Shown here in pieces: positions 34,919 through 45,097 of a stretch of 56,678 nucleotides of DNA; position 1 is the first letter of the stretch; the number at the start of each line of letters is the position of its first letter. The notes under the pieces are model-generated. The model was not told where the DNA came from and searched no databases. It was given only the letters and a program-made list of their open reading frames with translations. The stretch comes from JBCBSS01 sp039819065 (GTDB taxonomy: Bacteria > Bacteroidota > Bacteroidia > Cytophagales > Cyclobacteriaceae): the NCBI GenBank assembly GCA_039819065.1, contig JBCBSS010000028.1, positions 1 to 56,678 of the forward strand, given 5' to 3'. Both the position numbers and the translations under genes were made by a program.

Positions 34919-37900
34919 ATGAAGATCGACTTGCGACTATATTTCATCTTACTATTCATCCTGGCGGCGAATATATCAAAAGGTCAGAGCAAGATTTCTA
35001 TACCTGATGATCCCGTAATATTTGGCGATACGGTCGCGCAAATATTGAATGCTACCAGAAATGAGGAGGCCGAAATTGTAGGCGGCAACCTGCCTGCCGT
35101 GTGGGAGAAGCTAGGCGCTGACCATAAGCAAAAGGTGATAGAACAAACACAGAAAATGCTGGAAAAGCGTTTTCGAGCACGGCCGCATCTGGTACTTTAT
35201 TTTGGTGCCCTCAATTACGCAGTAGATATTGAAAGTCTGGACAATCGGAAGTTGAACGAATATCTGGATTTAACGGGCTTAGTTTTGGATGGGTATGAGA
35301 CCCGAGAGTTCATGACCTATCTCAGGCGCATGAAGACCTTTTTCGAAAACCGTGCGCTTTATTATGAAAGGTCCAATAAGCTTTATGTTTCCAACGACCA
35401 ATATTCATTCGAATACGTCACTGTAGAAGTACCTGTTGAGGAAGAAGTTACAGATGATTATCAGGAAGAGGATGTTTATGAAGAATCCGATGACGAGTAC
35501 TTCGAAGAATGGGATGAAGAAGAGAACGAAGAAGACTGGGATACGGATTGGTCAGAGGAGGAAGATGTTTATGAAGAAGAGGAAGAAGACTCAGGCAACG
35601 GTGCACTAGATGCATTATTGGCCGGAGGAGCCCAGCCCATAGTGGAAGGACCTGTCATTAAATTTTCCAAAGTAGACCTGAATATTGCCACACCATATGA
35701 TTCAGCGTTTTTAAGGAATACCTCAGGGTCTTACATGATCATGGAAGATCTTTTCGTGGGAGAAGGTGGTAGATTTGATTGGACAACGGCAGGGCTCTCT
35801 GCTGATTCTGTTTATGCTGACCTTACTACCTACAATTTCGCTGTAAATAAGCCCATTTTGAAAGCGGAGCAGGTGAAGCTCACATACAAAGGGCGAGTCA
35901 AAACTCCCGTCGATGGTGTGTTTGAATTCCGCAGTATCAGGCATGACAGCACAAGTAGCGCAACTTATCCTCGCTTTATGTCCTACTACAGTGATATTAC
36001 GGTGGATAATATTGGCAATGAAAATCTTACCTACCAGGGAGGTTTCGCGCTCAATGGTCCTAAAATCTTTAGTTCTTCGGTACTAGGTGGGTTCTCGACC
36101 ATCACGGTCAAAGGAGAAGGGGGTAAAAGGTTTGTTTCCCAATCAAGGCTATATGAGCTACAAGATTCGACCATAACAGCCAAACGGTCCCGCATTACCA
36201 TATACCAGGGTTATGATTCTATTTTCCATCCGGCTGTCAGATTCAATTTTAACACAAGCTCAGAGTTTCTTACCATTCAAAAAGATCAGGGCAACTTCAA
36301 GAACACGCCATTTACTACCTCATATTTTGATGTCAATATCAAAGCGGATATCGTAAAGTGGGATGTTAAAACGGACAGTCTTGACATTTCTATTCTAGGA
36401 GGTCGAAAGATCGTTCCTGCTTATTTTGAGTCAGATCGCCACTTCAATGTGCTGGATTATGAATCCCTGTCTTCTGGTGTCTATGATTTCAACCCACTGA
36501 GGCTGGCTGTGAATTATGCGAGGAAAGAAAGGTCCAAAGAATTCTATGCTGACGACTTAGCCAGGAAGTATAACCGGAACGCTAAAACGATCAGGGGTGC
36601 CATGGTTTATCTGATGCAGAATGGCTTTATCGATTATGATATAGCCAGTGGCAGGGTAACTATGAAGCGCAAAGCTTACCACTTCATCAATTCCCTCAAT
36701 GGCCGTAAAGACTTCGATAATATCGTATTGGAGTCGCTTACAGATGCAAAGAGTAATGCCACACTAGACCTGAAAGAGGGTGAACTGACGGTAAGAGGGG
36801 TAAAGCAGTTTACGCTAAGTGATTCTCTAGATGTATTTATAGAACCAGACAGCAGTGTGGTTGTGTTGCGCCAAGGACGGGATATTGGTTTCGATGGAAA
36901 AATATTCGCCGGTAACTTCGAATATATCGGTCGCGACTTCAGTTTCAAATACGATAGCTTCCTTATTAGCCTCAATCAAATTGACTCCATACGATTCTAT
37001 GTCAAGGATGAGAACTCCAGAGGCTCTGGTAGAAAGCGGGTAGATAACGTGCTATCCAGTACCGATACCACCGGTGCTGATGGGGCTACCGGTGGATTTA
37101 ACGCTACTTCAGGAACGCTTTTCATTAACAAACCCAATAACAAATCCGGTAAGGTCCCACTTACCAATTATCCGAAGTTCGATGCCGGTACTGGCGCCGT
37201 AGTATATTTTAATCGGCAGGAGATATTTGACGGCATCTATGATCGGTCCGTTTACTTCGAGGTCCCACCTTTTGCTATTGATAGTTTGAACGACAGTGAC
37301 CCTGCCGCCATTGGGTTCCAGGGGACATTCATATCCAGTGGCATGTTCCCGATATTCGAGGAGAAATTGAAAGTAATGCCTGACTTCTCGCTCGGTTTCG
37401 AGCATAAAATACCGGAAGACGGGTTCCAGCTTTTCGAAGGTCGGGGTAAGCTCTACGGAGATATTAAACTGGATAAACAGGGTATTAGATCAAAAGGAAA
37501 GATCGACTTTCTATCTACCACAGTAGAATCGGAAGACTTCATATTCTATCCTGACTCGGTAGTTGCCTCAGGAACCAATGCGGAAATCAGGCAAGAAGAG
37601 TTCAATGGCATCATATTCCCTCAGGCGACATTGGTCAACTTCTCAATGAAATGGCTACCCAAGCAGGATAGTATGTACATCACCAACACGGGTGATCCTT
37701 TTAGGTTCTATAACAATACGGCAACGCTGGATGGCTCTGCGATCGTTTCAAATAACGGCGTTTACGGTAAGGGGGTTTTGGAAACAAGAGGTTCCGAAGC
37801 TGTGTCTGACGAATTGAATTTCGAACATGATCGGTACTCCGCCCGACATGCTAAGTTTGAGGTTAAAACGGATGACCCAGAGAAACCAGCCTTAGCTGGA

Positions 37901-39787
37901 GACGACGTTCGATTGAACTTTAACCTTACAGAAAACTACGCAGATATCAGCCCTGAAATAGAAGGGGAAGCGGCGGTGGCATTCCCATACGCTCAATTCA
38001 AAACATCAATTACCCGGGCACGCTGGGACTTGGAATCACAAAAGATCATCATGACCAAGCCAGACAATGTGCCAATAGAGAATTCTTATTTCTACACGAC
38101 CAGAAAAGACCTTGACTCGCTTAGGTTCAATGCAACAGAGGCAGAATATGACATCAACACTTATGAGCTCAAAGTAAAGGGCATCCCGTATATCGTCGTG
38201 GCTGATGCCAAGGTTACTCCGGAAAACAACGAGGTATTGGTATTAGAAAATTCGCAGATACGCACGCTGAATAATGCAGTCATCGTCCTTGATACGTTGA
38301 ATTCGTACCATCGCCTTTATGATGCTACAGTAAACATTACCTCTAGAAATGAATATACAGCCTCAGCGACCTACGAGCTGGTCAATGCTGTTCTAGATAC
38401 GTTCGCCATCAAAATGAATGACTTTAGGCTAGAATCTACTGTGCCTATTCCTGAAGATGAGAAGGAGCGCAGAAAGCTGGGCGAAATCAAATATCGTTCG
38501 GTGGCTAATGGTAATGTAAAAAGTACAGATAAAATCTATATGTCACCAGGTATGATCTTCAAAGGAGATGTAATTCTTTACGCCGATCAGCCCGCCCTTG
38601 CCTTGGATGGGCATATCAAACTGGATATCAAAAGGATCAAAGGCTATAATACCTGGATACAATTTGAGAACAATGCCAATCAAGAAGAGATTGTCATCGA
38701 CTTTGACAATAGCGTCACCGAGGATGGTAAGAAGCTGAACGCAGGGCTTCATTTCGCTGCCAGTGATAATAACTTATATAGCACTTTCGTCTTTGATAAA
38801 GGTATCAATGACGATGACTTCTTCACGCCTAGTGGAGAGCTGTACTTTGACCCTGAGAATAACGAATACATCATTGAAAATCCGGATAAGGCGGCAGGTA
38901 ATTCATATTCCGGCAAGGTATTCAAGTATAACGACAACACTGAGGATATTACTTTCGAGGGACCTGCCCAGTTCATGTTCAATCGCGATGGTGCCAACAT
39001 CAACGCTGCCGTAATCGGAAAAGGAAATCTCCAAAGCACAGAATACGACATCAACTCTTTTATGGTGGTAGATTTTGGCTTGCCTGCTACCGCCTTCGAG
39101 CGTATGGCTTTGGACATGAAAGAGGTGATTGACAACTACGGAGCACCCGAAGCCTTTACCGACCAAAATGCCTTGCTTTATAAATTGGCTGAGATTGTCG
39201 GAGAAAAGGCAGCCAAGCAGTATGAAGAGCAATCACTGCAAGAGTATGTGCCATTAGGTACATTCAACAAAGCGGTTTCGAAACCAATGGTGTTTTCGAA
39301 TATTGATTTCAAATGGTCTCAAGAGAACAAGGCGTTCTACAGTGATGGAAAGTTGGGCCTTTCTAACGTATTGCGAACGGATTTGAATGCTGCATTCGAC
39401 GGTTTCATGGAGATCAAGAGAAATGAAGGAGGAGGAACACTTCTAAACATTTTTATAAAAGCGGCTCCTGGTAGCTGGTATTTTTTCAGTTATGAAGATA
39501 ACAGGCTTATTGTCCATTCTTCTAACGGTGTCTTCAATGACATAATTTACAAAAAGTCCAACGCAGCTAAGGCTAAATTGGGCGAGTTGGTATTTGTGCC
39601 AGGAGACAAGATCGAAACATTAGACTTCATTAACCGGTTTAGAAGAGTGTATTATGACATCGACGAGCCGTATGTACTGGAATCCGACGTTGAAGACATA
39701 GAGGAAGTGCCTGAAGATGGCTTCGGCGGAGTAGACGATTCTAACAAAACAGACGACGAGGAAGAAGATGATGATGATGGCTTCTGA
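34919..39787 (+). CDS. Very large exported beta-rich protein of unknown function
   Basis: The 1622-residue protein has a signal peptide (1-22), a helical region (about 40-150), an extremely acidic linker (about 170-225), then long beta-rich segments with recurring VKLTYKGR-, FNATEAEYDINTYELKVKG- and LVLENSQIRTLNNAVIVLD-type strands, and an acidic C-terminal tail. A stretch at about 535-595 (KEFYADDLARKYNRNAKTIR, MVYLMQNGFIDYD) looks like a winged helix inserted in the exported part. No C-terminal T9SS domain is visible. The recurrent strand pattern resembles OstA/LptD- or AsmA-like beta-jellyroll arrays, but I cannot name a family. prmA lies upstream, plsY downstream. Confidence 0.75.
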   Translation: MKIDLRLYFILLFILAANISKGQSKISIPDDPVIFGDTVAQILNATRNEEAEIVGGNLPAVWEKLGADHKQKVIEQTQKMLEKRFRARPHLVLYFGALNYAVDIESLDNRKLNEYLDLTGLVLDGYETREFMTYLRRMKTFFENRALYYERSNKLYVSNDQYSFEYVTVEVPVEEEVTDDYQEEDVYEESDDEYFEEWDEEENEEDWDTDWSEEEDVYEEEEEDSGNGALDALLAGGAQPIVEGPVIKFSKVDLNIATPYDSAFLRNTSGSYMIMEDLFVGEGGRFDWTTAGLSADSVYADLTTYNFAVNKPILKAEQVKLTYKGRVKTPVDGVFEFRSIRHDSTSSATYPRFMSYYSDITVDNIGNENLTYQGGFALNGPKIFSSSVLGGFSTITVKGEGGKRFVSQSRLYELQDSTITAKRSRITIYQGYDSIFHPAVRFNFNTSSEFLTIQKDQGNFKNTPFTTSYFDVNIKADIVKWDVKTDSLDISILGGRKIVPAYFESDRHFNVLDYESLSSGVYDFNPLRLAVNYARKERSKEFYADDLARKYNRNAKTIRGAMVYLMQNGFIDYDIASGRVTMKRKAYHFINSLNGRKDFDNIVLESLTDAKSNATLDLKEGELTVRGVKQFTLSDSLDVFIEPDSSVVVLRQGRDIGFDGKIFAGNFEYIGRDFSFKYDSFLISLNQIDSIRFYVKDENSRGSGRKRVDNVLSSTDTTGADGATGGFNATSGTLFINKPNNKSGKVPLTNYPKFDAGTGAVVYFNRQEIFDGIYDRSVYFEVPPFAIDSLNDSDPAAIGFQGTFISSGMFPIFEEKLKVMPDFSLGFEHKIPEDGFQLFEGRGKLYGDIKLDKQGIRSKGKIDFLSTTVESEDFIFYPDSVVASGTNAEIRQEEFNGIIFPQATLVNFSMKWLPKQDSMYITNTGDPFRFYNNTATLDGSAIVSNNGVYGKGVLETRGSEAVSDELNFEHDRYSARHAKFEVKTDDPEKPALAGDDVRLNFNLTENYADISPEIEGEAAVAFPYAQFKTSITRARWDLESQKIIMTKPDNVPIENSYFYTTRKDLDSLRFNATEAEYDINTYELKVKGIPYIVVADAKVTPENNEVLVLENSQIRTLNNAVIVLDTLNSYHRLYDATVNITSRNEYTASATYELVNAVLDTFAIKMNDFRLESTVPIPEDEKERRKLGEIKYRSVANGNVKSTDKIYMSPGMIFKGDVILYADQPALALDGHIKLDIKRIKGYNTWIQFENNANQEEIVIDFDNSVTEDGKKLNAGLHFAASDNNLYSTFVFDKGINDDDFFTPSGELYFDPENNEYIIENPDKAAGNSYSGKVFKYNDNTEDITFEGPAQFMFNRDGANINAAVIGKGNLQSTEYDINSFMVVDFGLPATAFERMALDMKEVIDNYGAPEAFTDQNALLYKLAEIVGEKAAKQYEEQSLQEYVPLGTFNKAVSKPMVFSNIDFKWSQENKAFYSDGKLGLSNVLRTDLNAAFDGFMEIKRNEGGGTLLNIFIKAAPGSWYFFSYEDNRLIVHSSNGVFNDIIYKKSNAAKAKLGELVFVPGDKIETLDFINRFRRVYYDIDEPYVLESDVEDIEEVPEDGFGGVDDSNKTDDEEEDDDDGF

Positions 39788-39798
39788 TGCCCCTCAAA

Positions 39799-39828
39799 TT
39801 TGACATTTTCTAAAAATCCTTATTTTTA
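39799..39828 (+). promoter_or_regulatory. Putative plsY promoter
   Basis: TTTG (39799-39802), 18 bases and TATTTTTA (39821-39828) resemble Bacteroidota -33 and -7 elements. The pair lies 28 bases before the plsY ATG at 39856. Confidence 0.35.
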
Positions 39829-39855
39829 CGGCCCACTAATTTTTTTGAGATATTT

Positions 39856-40494
39856 ATGATTCTAATCGTACTAGGTTTTATTTCCGCTTATTTACTTGGT
39901 TCTGTTCCCACTGCAGTTTGGTTTGGAAAGCTATATCATGGTATAGATGTACGTGAGCATGGCAGTGGTAATCCGGGTGCCACTAACACATTCCGAGTAC
40001 TAGGTAAAAGGGCTGGATTTATTGTTTTATTAATAGATGTACTAAAAGGCCTTTTCGCTGCATCCATCGCCACATTGCTGATGAAAGGCGGTTTTATCAG
40101 CAGCAATAATTTAGTCACTTTCAAACTATTATATGGTATCATGGCTGTGACAGGTCATATCTTTTCAGCCTTTATCAACTTCAAAGGTGGTAAAGGTGTT
40201 GCCACACTACTTGGAATGATGATCGCCATTCACTACGAGGCAGCATTGGTTTGCATCGCCCTATTCCTCGTTATATTGATCACTTCAAAATATGTGTCGC
40301 TAGGTTCTATATTGAGCGCTTTGGCATTTCCAATTATGCTCACCTTCATTCCGCGTTTTCAAACCTCTGAGCCATTACTAATTATTTTCGGCTTTTTCCT
40401 TTTCATAGTCGTTGTGTGGACACACCACAAGAATATTAAGAGGTTACTTGAGGGCAAGGAAAACAAGACCTACATACTAAAATCTAAAAAGTAA
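39856..40494 (+). CDS. plsY: Glycerol-3-phosphate acyltransferase PlsY
   Basis: The 212-residue membrane protein has the three PlsY motifs: SGNPGATNTFRVLG, FKGGKGVATLLG and a C-terminal segment with TSKYVSLGS, plus about five hydrophobic helices. PlsY transfers an acyl group from acyl-phosphate to glycerol 3-phosphate, the first step of phospholipid synthesis. The C-terminal tail is lysine-rich. No pathway gene adjoins it. Confidence 0.95.
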   Translation: MILIVLGFISAYLLGSVPTAVWFGKLYHGIDVREHGSGNPGATNTFRVLGKRAGFIVLLIDVLKGLFAASIATLLMKGGFISSNNLVTFKLLYGIMAVTGHIFSAFINFKGGKGVATLLGMMIAIHYEAALVCIALFLVILITSKYVSLGSILSALAFPIMLTFIPRFQTSEPLLIIFGFFLFIVVVWTHHKNIKRLLEGKENKTYILKSKK

Positions 40495-40612
40495 GGTCGC
40501 CCTCCAGGGGATAAATTCGAGTAGTCTTGTATATCTTTCCGATTGCAAGTTAAGCTCCTGTCAGATTTGACAGCAGATTACTTGTCAATGGCTAAACAGG
40601 CGTTTCGAACCA

Positions 40613-42274
40613 ATGAAAAAACCTATCATATTCGCGGTGGATGATGATCCGCAAGTGCTTAAAGCGGTAGTTAGAGACATCAAAAATGAGTATCGAAAAG
40701 ATTACCGGGTATTAAGTACAACTTCAGCCAATGAAGCACTGGAATCCCTGAAATCGCTCAAGAATAAAAACGAGACGGTAGCGCTCTTTCTATCCGATCA
40801 GAAAATGCCGGAAATGCTGGGTGTAGATTTTTTAGAACGGGCCAAAGAGTACTACCCTGATGCCAAGCGCGTGCTTCTCACCGCCTACTCAGATACAGAG
40901 GCCGCTATCAAAGCAATCAATGATGTCCAGCTTGACTATTACTTGCTAAAACCATGGGATCCTCCTGAAGAAAAGTTATATCCAGTGATCGGAGACCTGT
41001 TGGATGATTGGCAGGGCGACTATGTGCCGGATTTTATAGGTTTGAGAATAGTCGGTTATCAGTGGTCTCCCAAATCTCACGCCATTAAAGATTTCTTGTC
41101 AGGCAATTTGATTCCTTATCGCTGGCTGGATTATGAGATCAGCGACAAGGCTAAGGAGCTAATGGCCCTTAATGACCTAGACGCCACCAGTCTCCCAGTT
41201 GTATTCTTTGATGATGGCAGCCATATGGCTAATCCTGACTTAGCAGAGATTGGCGAACGTACAGGAATGCATGCAAAAGCCACAAAAACTATGTACGATG
41301 TGGCCATCATCGGAGCAGGCCCTGCAGGCTTAGCCGCTGCCGTTTATGGTGGTTCCGAGGGTTTAAACACATTGTTGATAGAACGACGGGCTCCTGGTGG
41401 ACAGGCTGGCACCAGTTCTAGAATAGAAAACTACCTCGGCTTCCCAAAAGGCTTATCTGGTGCTGAACTCTCACGAAGAGCCATTAGCCAGGCGACTAGG
41501 TTTGGCATCGAATTTCTATCTCCATTAGAGGTGAAGGAAATCGAAATAAAAGACGGTTATAAAATTCTAAAGCTGGCAGATGGCAACACCATCAATACCA
41601 AAAGCATAGTCATTACCACTGGAGTCGATTATAGAAAATTGGACGGAAAAGGCATCCATGACTTCACCGGTGCCGGGATTTACTACGGTGCAGCCACTAC
41701 TGAAGCACAGGCTTGTAAAAACAAAGATGTCTATATCGTTGGAGGTGGTAACTCCGCAGGTCAGGCGGCCATGTACCTGGCTAAGTTTGCCAGAAAAGTC
41801 CATATCGTGATTAGAAAAAAGGACTTGTCAGCCAGTATGTCTCAGTACCTCATTGACCAGATCAGTCAAACACAAAACATCGAATTGTTACCGGAAACTG
41901 CAGTGGTTGAAGCCAAAGGTGAATCACATCTAGCCGAAGTTGTCTTAGAGAACATCGCCACGCGGGAGCGAAAAACCAGCAATGCAGAAGCTTTACTGAT
42001 ATTCATTGGAGCAAGGCCTTACACAGAATGGCTAAAAATCAATATCGTTAAGAATAATAAGGGTTTCATAGAAACTGGTGGCGCGTTAATGAGATACGAG
42101 GAATTCAAAAAGTTTTGGAAAGAAGAGCGGGAACCGTTTTTACTGGAAACCAGCACCCCCGGTATTTTTGCTGCGGGTGATGTAAGGGCCGGTGCCATGA
42201 ATCGAGTGGCCTCCGCAGTAGGAGAAGGCGCTATGGCCATCAAGTTTGTTCATGAATATCTTGCTACCGTTTAG
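40613..42274 (+). CDS. Response regulator / glutaredoxin-like / thioredoxin-reductase-like fusion
   Basis: The 553-residue protein has a receiver domain (about 1-125, phosphoacceptor D62, K113), a glutaredoxin-like region (about 143-222, GYQWSPKSHAIKDFL where CxxC would be SPKS, then LPVVFFDDGS), and a thioredoxin-reductase-like FAD/NAD domain (about 227-553; GAGPAGLAAA, VGGGNSAGQAA, FAAGDVRAGAMNRV). The active-site CATC of thioredoxin reductase aligns with AATT, so neither redox pair remains. The protein probably senses or transfers electrons without a dithiol, under control of phosphorylation. The adjacent GAF gene follows in the same direction. The fold calls are good; the role is unknown. 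Confidence 0.9.
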   Translation: MKKPIIFAVDDDPQVLKAVVRDIKNEYRKDYRVLSTTSANEALESLKSLKNKNETVALFLSDQKMPEMLGVDFLERAKEYYPDAKRVLLTAYSDTEAAIKAINDVQLDYYLLKPWDPPEEKLYPVIGDLLDDWQGDYVPDFIGLRIVGYQWSPKSHAIKDFLSGNLIPYRWLDYEISDKAKELMALNDLDATSLPVVFFDDGSHMANPDLAEIGERTGMHAKATKTMYDVAIIGAGPAGLAAAVYGGSEGLNTLLIERRAPGGQAGTSSRIENYLGFPKGLSGAELSRRAISQATRFGIEFLSPLEVKEIEIKDGYKILKLADGNTINTKSIVITTGVDYRKLDGKGIHDFTGAGIYYGAATTEAQACKNKDVYIVGGGNSAGQAAMYLAKFARKVHIVIRKKDLSASMSQYLIDQISQTQNIELLPETAVVEAKGESHLAEVVLENIATRERKTSNAEALLIFIGARPYTEWLKINIVKNNKGFIETGGALMRYEEFKKFWKEEREPFLLETSTPGIFAAGDVRAGAMNRVASAVGEGAMAIKFVHEYLATV

Positions 42275-42366
42275 CCACGAAATCCGACCACGGTTTTAAG
42301 CGAATTCTACAAGCTATCATTAACCATTGTTAATAACAGGATGAAATAACCGCGATATTCTGGATA

Positions 42367-42382
42367 AGAATAAACTTATTCT
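42367..42382 (+). promoter_or_regulatory. Palindrome upstream of the GAF gene
   Basis: AGAATAA-AC-TTATTCT is a perfect 7-bp palindrome with a 2-base centre, 40 bases before the ATG at 42423 and about 90 bases after the stop of the fusion gene. Its symmetry suggests a dimeric DNA-binding protein site. Confidence 0.35.
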
Positions 42383-42422
42383 CCCACATTGATGTTCCTC
42401 TATCACTTAAAGGGTGAGCAAT

Positions 42423-44822
42423 ATGGCTAAAAAATCTACTGTTAAACAGCCAGTTAGGGGGTCAAGTGCCGAGTTTCCATTCCAGAGCTCGTTGGATTTA
42501 TCACTTCTACTTCAGTACTGGCAAAGCAATCTTCAAGGCAATAACATCTTCAAAGGCGAGGCAGCCAAGTCAATTCTGGACATGATAAAAAATGCTCCGG
42601 AATTATTTGAACCAATCCAAGATCTATCAATAATCAAAAAGCACCAGGAATTAGTAGGGCTACTAATGAGTGCTGTTTTTCCTCCAGCTGCAGTCGATTC
42701 AGACATGACGGCGGCCATGGTGCCTTTCCGTTTTGAAAGTTTATACGAAACCCCGGCGTTCAGCAAGGTCATGAACCTGCGTGAAGGTTTCGATAACTTA
42801 CAGGTAAACATACCGGGCAATAACATGACAGCAGGTAAAATCATGAAGGCCTGCGCCCTTATCCTCAATAAATTTCACGGTACTGATATCATACTTGACA
42901 AACCGCTAATATTCGTTTCAAAAGACGAGGAAACCGGTTTAGAAAGAGCTTATAAAGTTGAGATCAACCACACTTTCACAGAAGTCATTGCCAAGCGCGA
43001 AGTCGAAAAGCTTGATAAGGCAACCATCAAGTTGTTGTTAGACAATCTCTTCGATTGCGATATATGGCTAAAATACATCAGGCCAGAAGACTACGAATTT
43101 AGGGGGTTCATAGTGATGAAGCTGGTTGATGTGACTGAGCAAGAGATGCTCTCCTCCATCAAGTATGACTTGTTGAAGCGGGATGCTGTGATTTGTGGTA
43201 GCAGCTTCAAGGCCATACAACAGAAACTAAGATCGATCTTCAAGCTGCCTAAATTAAAACTAGGTATTGCTGCATTCGACCCTGGTAACAGTGCCATATC
43301 CAACTACGGCAAAGACATGTGGAAAAGTCTTGTACTGGGTTCTAAGAAGGAGTTAGCGTGCAGTGACTATGCTTCCTCCATTTATGAGGCGGTCTATAAA
43401 ACAGGTAATACCGTTATCGTAGAGGACTTGCAAGAGGTAAAGCACAAGACTGCCGTAGAAGAAACCCTCATTGAAAGGAATATTCGCAATGTAGCCATTG
43501 CCCCTCTTAAATATGACGACAAGCTGATTGGTGTGCTAGAACTTGGGACACCTTATGCCAATAAGCTTAATCCCATCAGTGCAAGTAAACTTGATGATGT
43601 GCTGCCTATGTTTTCAGCAGCTATCCGCCGTGCACTTGATGAATTGAACAACGAAGTTAGGGCGGTGATTCAGGAAGAATGTACGGCCATTCACCCAGTA
43701 GTAGAATGGAAGTTCATGGAAGCTGGTGTGAAGCTGATCAATGACCGACGGCTGAAAGGAAACGCCATGATGGAAGCCGTGAAATTTGAAGACGTCTATC
43801 CTATTTATGGTTTAGCAGATATTAGAGGTTCTTCGAACCTGCGTAGCAAAGCCATCCAGGAAGATTTGATCGATAACCTCCAACTGATTAAAAATACGAT
43901 TGTAGCGCTTCTTGAGCACAAGAAAATGCCTATTCTGGATGAGATCAATTATAGGGTTGACAAGGAAATATCAAAGATCGAAAAAGGCATGGTATCCGGA
44001 GATGAGACTACTGTACTGGATTTCATTAGTAGTGAGATTATACCCATGTTCGGTCACTTCCAGCGACAGGACGCAGCGCTAGTGCCCATTATCAAGAAAT
44101 ACAAGGAGGCTCTTGATCCTAAACTCGGCATCATATACCGAAAGAGAAAGGATTATGAGGACAGCCTAACCATGATCAACGAGGTGATCTCTGCTTATAT
44201 GGATAAGGCGGAAGAACAGGCTCAGGATATCCTACCACACTATTTTGAAAAGTACAAAACAGATGGTGTAGAGTATAATATCTATGTCGGAAATGCACTA
44301 ATTCAAGAGAAGAAGTTTGATGAGATACATCTCAAAAACCTGCGTTTATGGCAGCTCATGACTATGTGTGATGTGGCCAGAAATGTAGAGGCACTTCAAC
44401 CATCCCTCAAGAAAAAGATGGACATTGCTCAATTGGCTTTGGTGCAAAGTCAACCATTGTCAATTCGGTTCCGCCAGGATGAAAAGAAATTCGATGTTGA
44501 TGGTGCTTACAATATTCGGTATGAGATCGTCAAGAAAAGAATAGACAAGGCCAGAATTAAGGACTCTAGCGAACGTTTAACCCAACCGGGTAAAATTGCC
44601 ATTGTCTACACGCAAAGCCGAGAAGCTGAGGAATACTTCAAATATATTGAGTACATGCAATCCATTGGCTATCTGACTGGCGAACTCGAGCAACTGGAGC
44701 TTGAGGAACTAGATGGCGCTAAAGGTTTGAAAGCATTGCGCATCACCGTAAACATGGATGCCCATGATAAAGACTACGGCGATAAGCTGCTCAAGGAAAT
44801 TGTAGAGACTTTAAAAGTTTAA
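42423..44822 (+). CDS. Large GAF-domain protein
   Basis: The protein of 799 residues starts at ATG 42423 (GTG at 42414 is an alternative). A central GAF-like domain lies at about 270-420 (LGIAAFDPG, EETLIERNIRNVAIAPLKYDDKLIGVLELGTP). Around residue 460 is the block YPIYGLADIRGSSNLRSKAIQEDL. The C-terminal 300 residues are helical and charged. No kinase, cyclase or output domain is evident. It follows the response-regulator fusion by 148 bases on the same strand, suggesting a shared signalling role. I do not know the function. Confidence 0.75.
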   Translation: MAKKSTVKQPVRGSSAEFPFQSSLDLSLLLQYWQSNLQGNNIFKGEAAKSILDMIKNAPELFEPIQDLSIIKKHQELVGLLMSAVFPPAAVDSDMTAAMVPFRFESLYETPAFSKVMNLREGFDNLQVNIPGNNMTAGKIMKACALILNKFHGTDIILDKPLIFVSKDEETGLERAYKVEINHTFTEVIAKREVEKLDKATIKLLLDNLFDCDIWLKYIRPEDYEFRGFIVMKLVDVTEQEMLSSIKYDLLKRDAVICGSSFKAIQQKLRSIFKLPKLKLGIAAFDPGNSAISNYGKDMWKSLVLGSKKELACSDYASSIYEAVYKTGNTVIVEDLQEVKHKTAVEETLIERNIRNVAIAPLKYDDKLIGVLELGTPYANKLNPISASKLDDVLPMFSAAIRRALDELNNEVRAVIQEECTAIHPVVEWKFMEAGVKLINDRRLKGNAMMEAVKFEDVYPIYGLADIRGSSNLRSKAIQEDLIDNLQLIKNTIVALLEHKKMPILDEINYRVDKEISKIEKGMVSGDETTVLDFISSEIIPMFGHFQRQDAALVPIIKKYKEALDPKLGIIYRKRKDYEDSLTMINEVISAYMDKAEEQAQDILPHYFEKYKTDGVEYNIYVGNALIQEKKFDEIHLKNLRLWQLMTMCDVARNVEALQPSLKKKMDIAQLALVQSQPLSIRFRQDEKKFDVDGAYNIRYEIVKKRIDKARIKDSSERLTQPGKIAIVYTQSREAEEYFKYIEYMQSIGYLTGELEQLELEELDGAKGLKALRITVNMDAHDKDYGDKLLKEIVETLKV

Positions 44823-45097
44823 GCTCCGGCCATTTTTAATAGCCACATCAAGTATTGATTCAGCTTTTTGTTTCTGGAGGACAGCACGTCAACGCCATAG
44901 ACTTTGATACCGTGGTATATCAAAGCTATGGACCAGAACAAAATGATGAAGAGTAATCCCCACCTACGCTGGATATTGCTGAATATGTATAAAGTCAGCC
45001 CAATGTTGCAAACTATGTAGCTCACCACATGAGCTACGAAGTACCCTAGTTGGTCTAAAAGTTGTTGTGTCTTTTTATGTATGTCTTGCTCTTCCAT
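44819..45097 (-). CDS. 2TM-domain protein
   Basis: The 92-residue protein has the 2TM pattern: a short N-terminal helix with charged residues, two membrane helices (about 22-42 and 46-64) and WGLLFIILFWSIALIYHGIKVYG at the second helix, followed by a basic segment. Members are common in Bacteroidota and often lie next to LytTR regulators; here the LytS/LytTR pair is 1.4 kb away. Its last codons overlap the convergent GAF gene stop by 4 bases. Function unknown. Confidence 0.8.
   Translation of the reverse strand: MEEQDIHKKTQQLLDQLGYFVAHVVSYIVCNIGLTLYIFSNIQRRWGLLFIILFWSIALIYHGIKVYGVDVLSSRNKKLNQYLMWLLKMAGA

Noticed and set aside
43798..43860. DIRGSS block of the GAF protein as a nucleotide cyclase motif
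   Set aside because: It resembles the start of class III cyclases (DIRGF), but no second metal-binding or transition-state residues follow, so a cyclase call is not supported.
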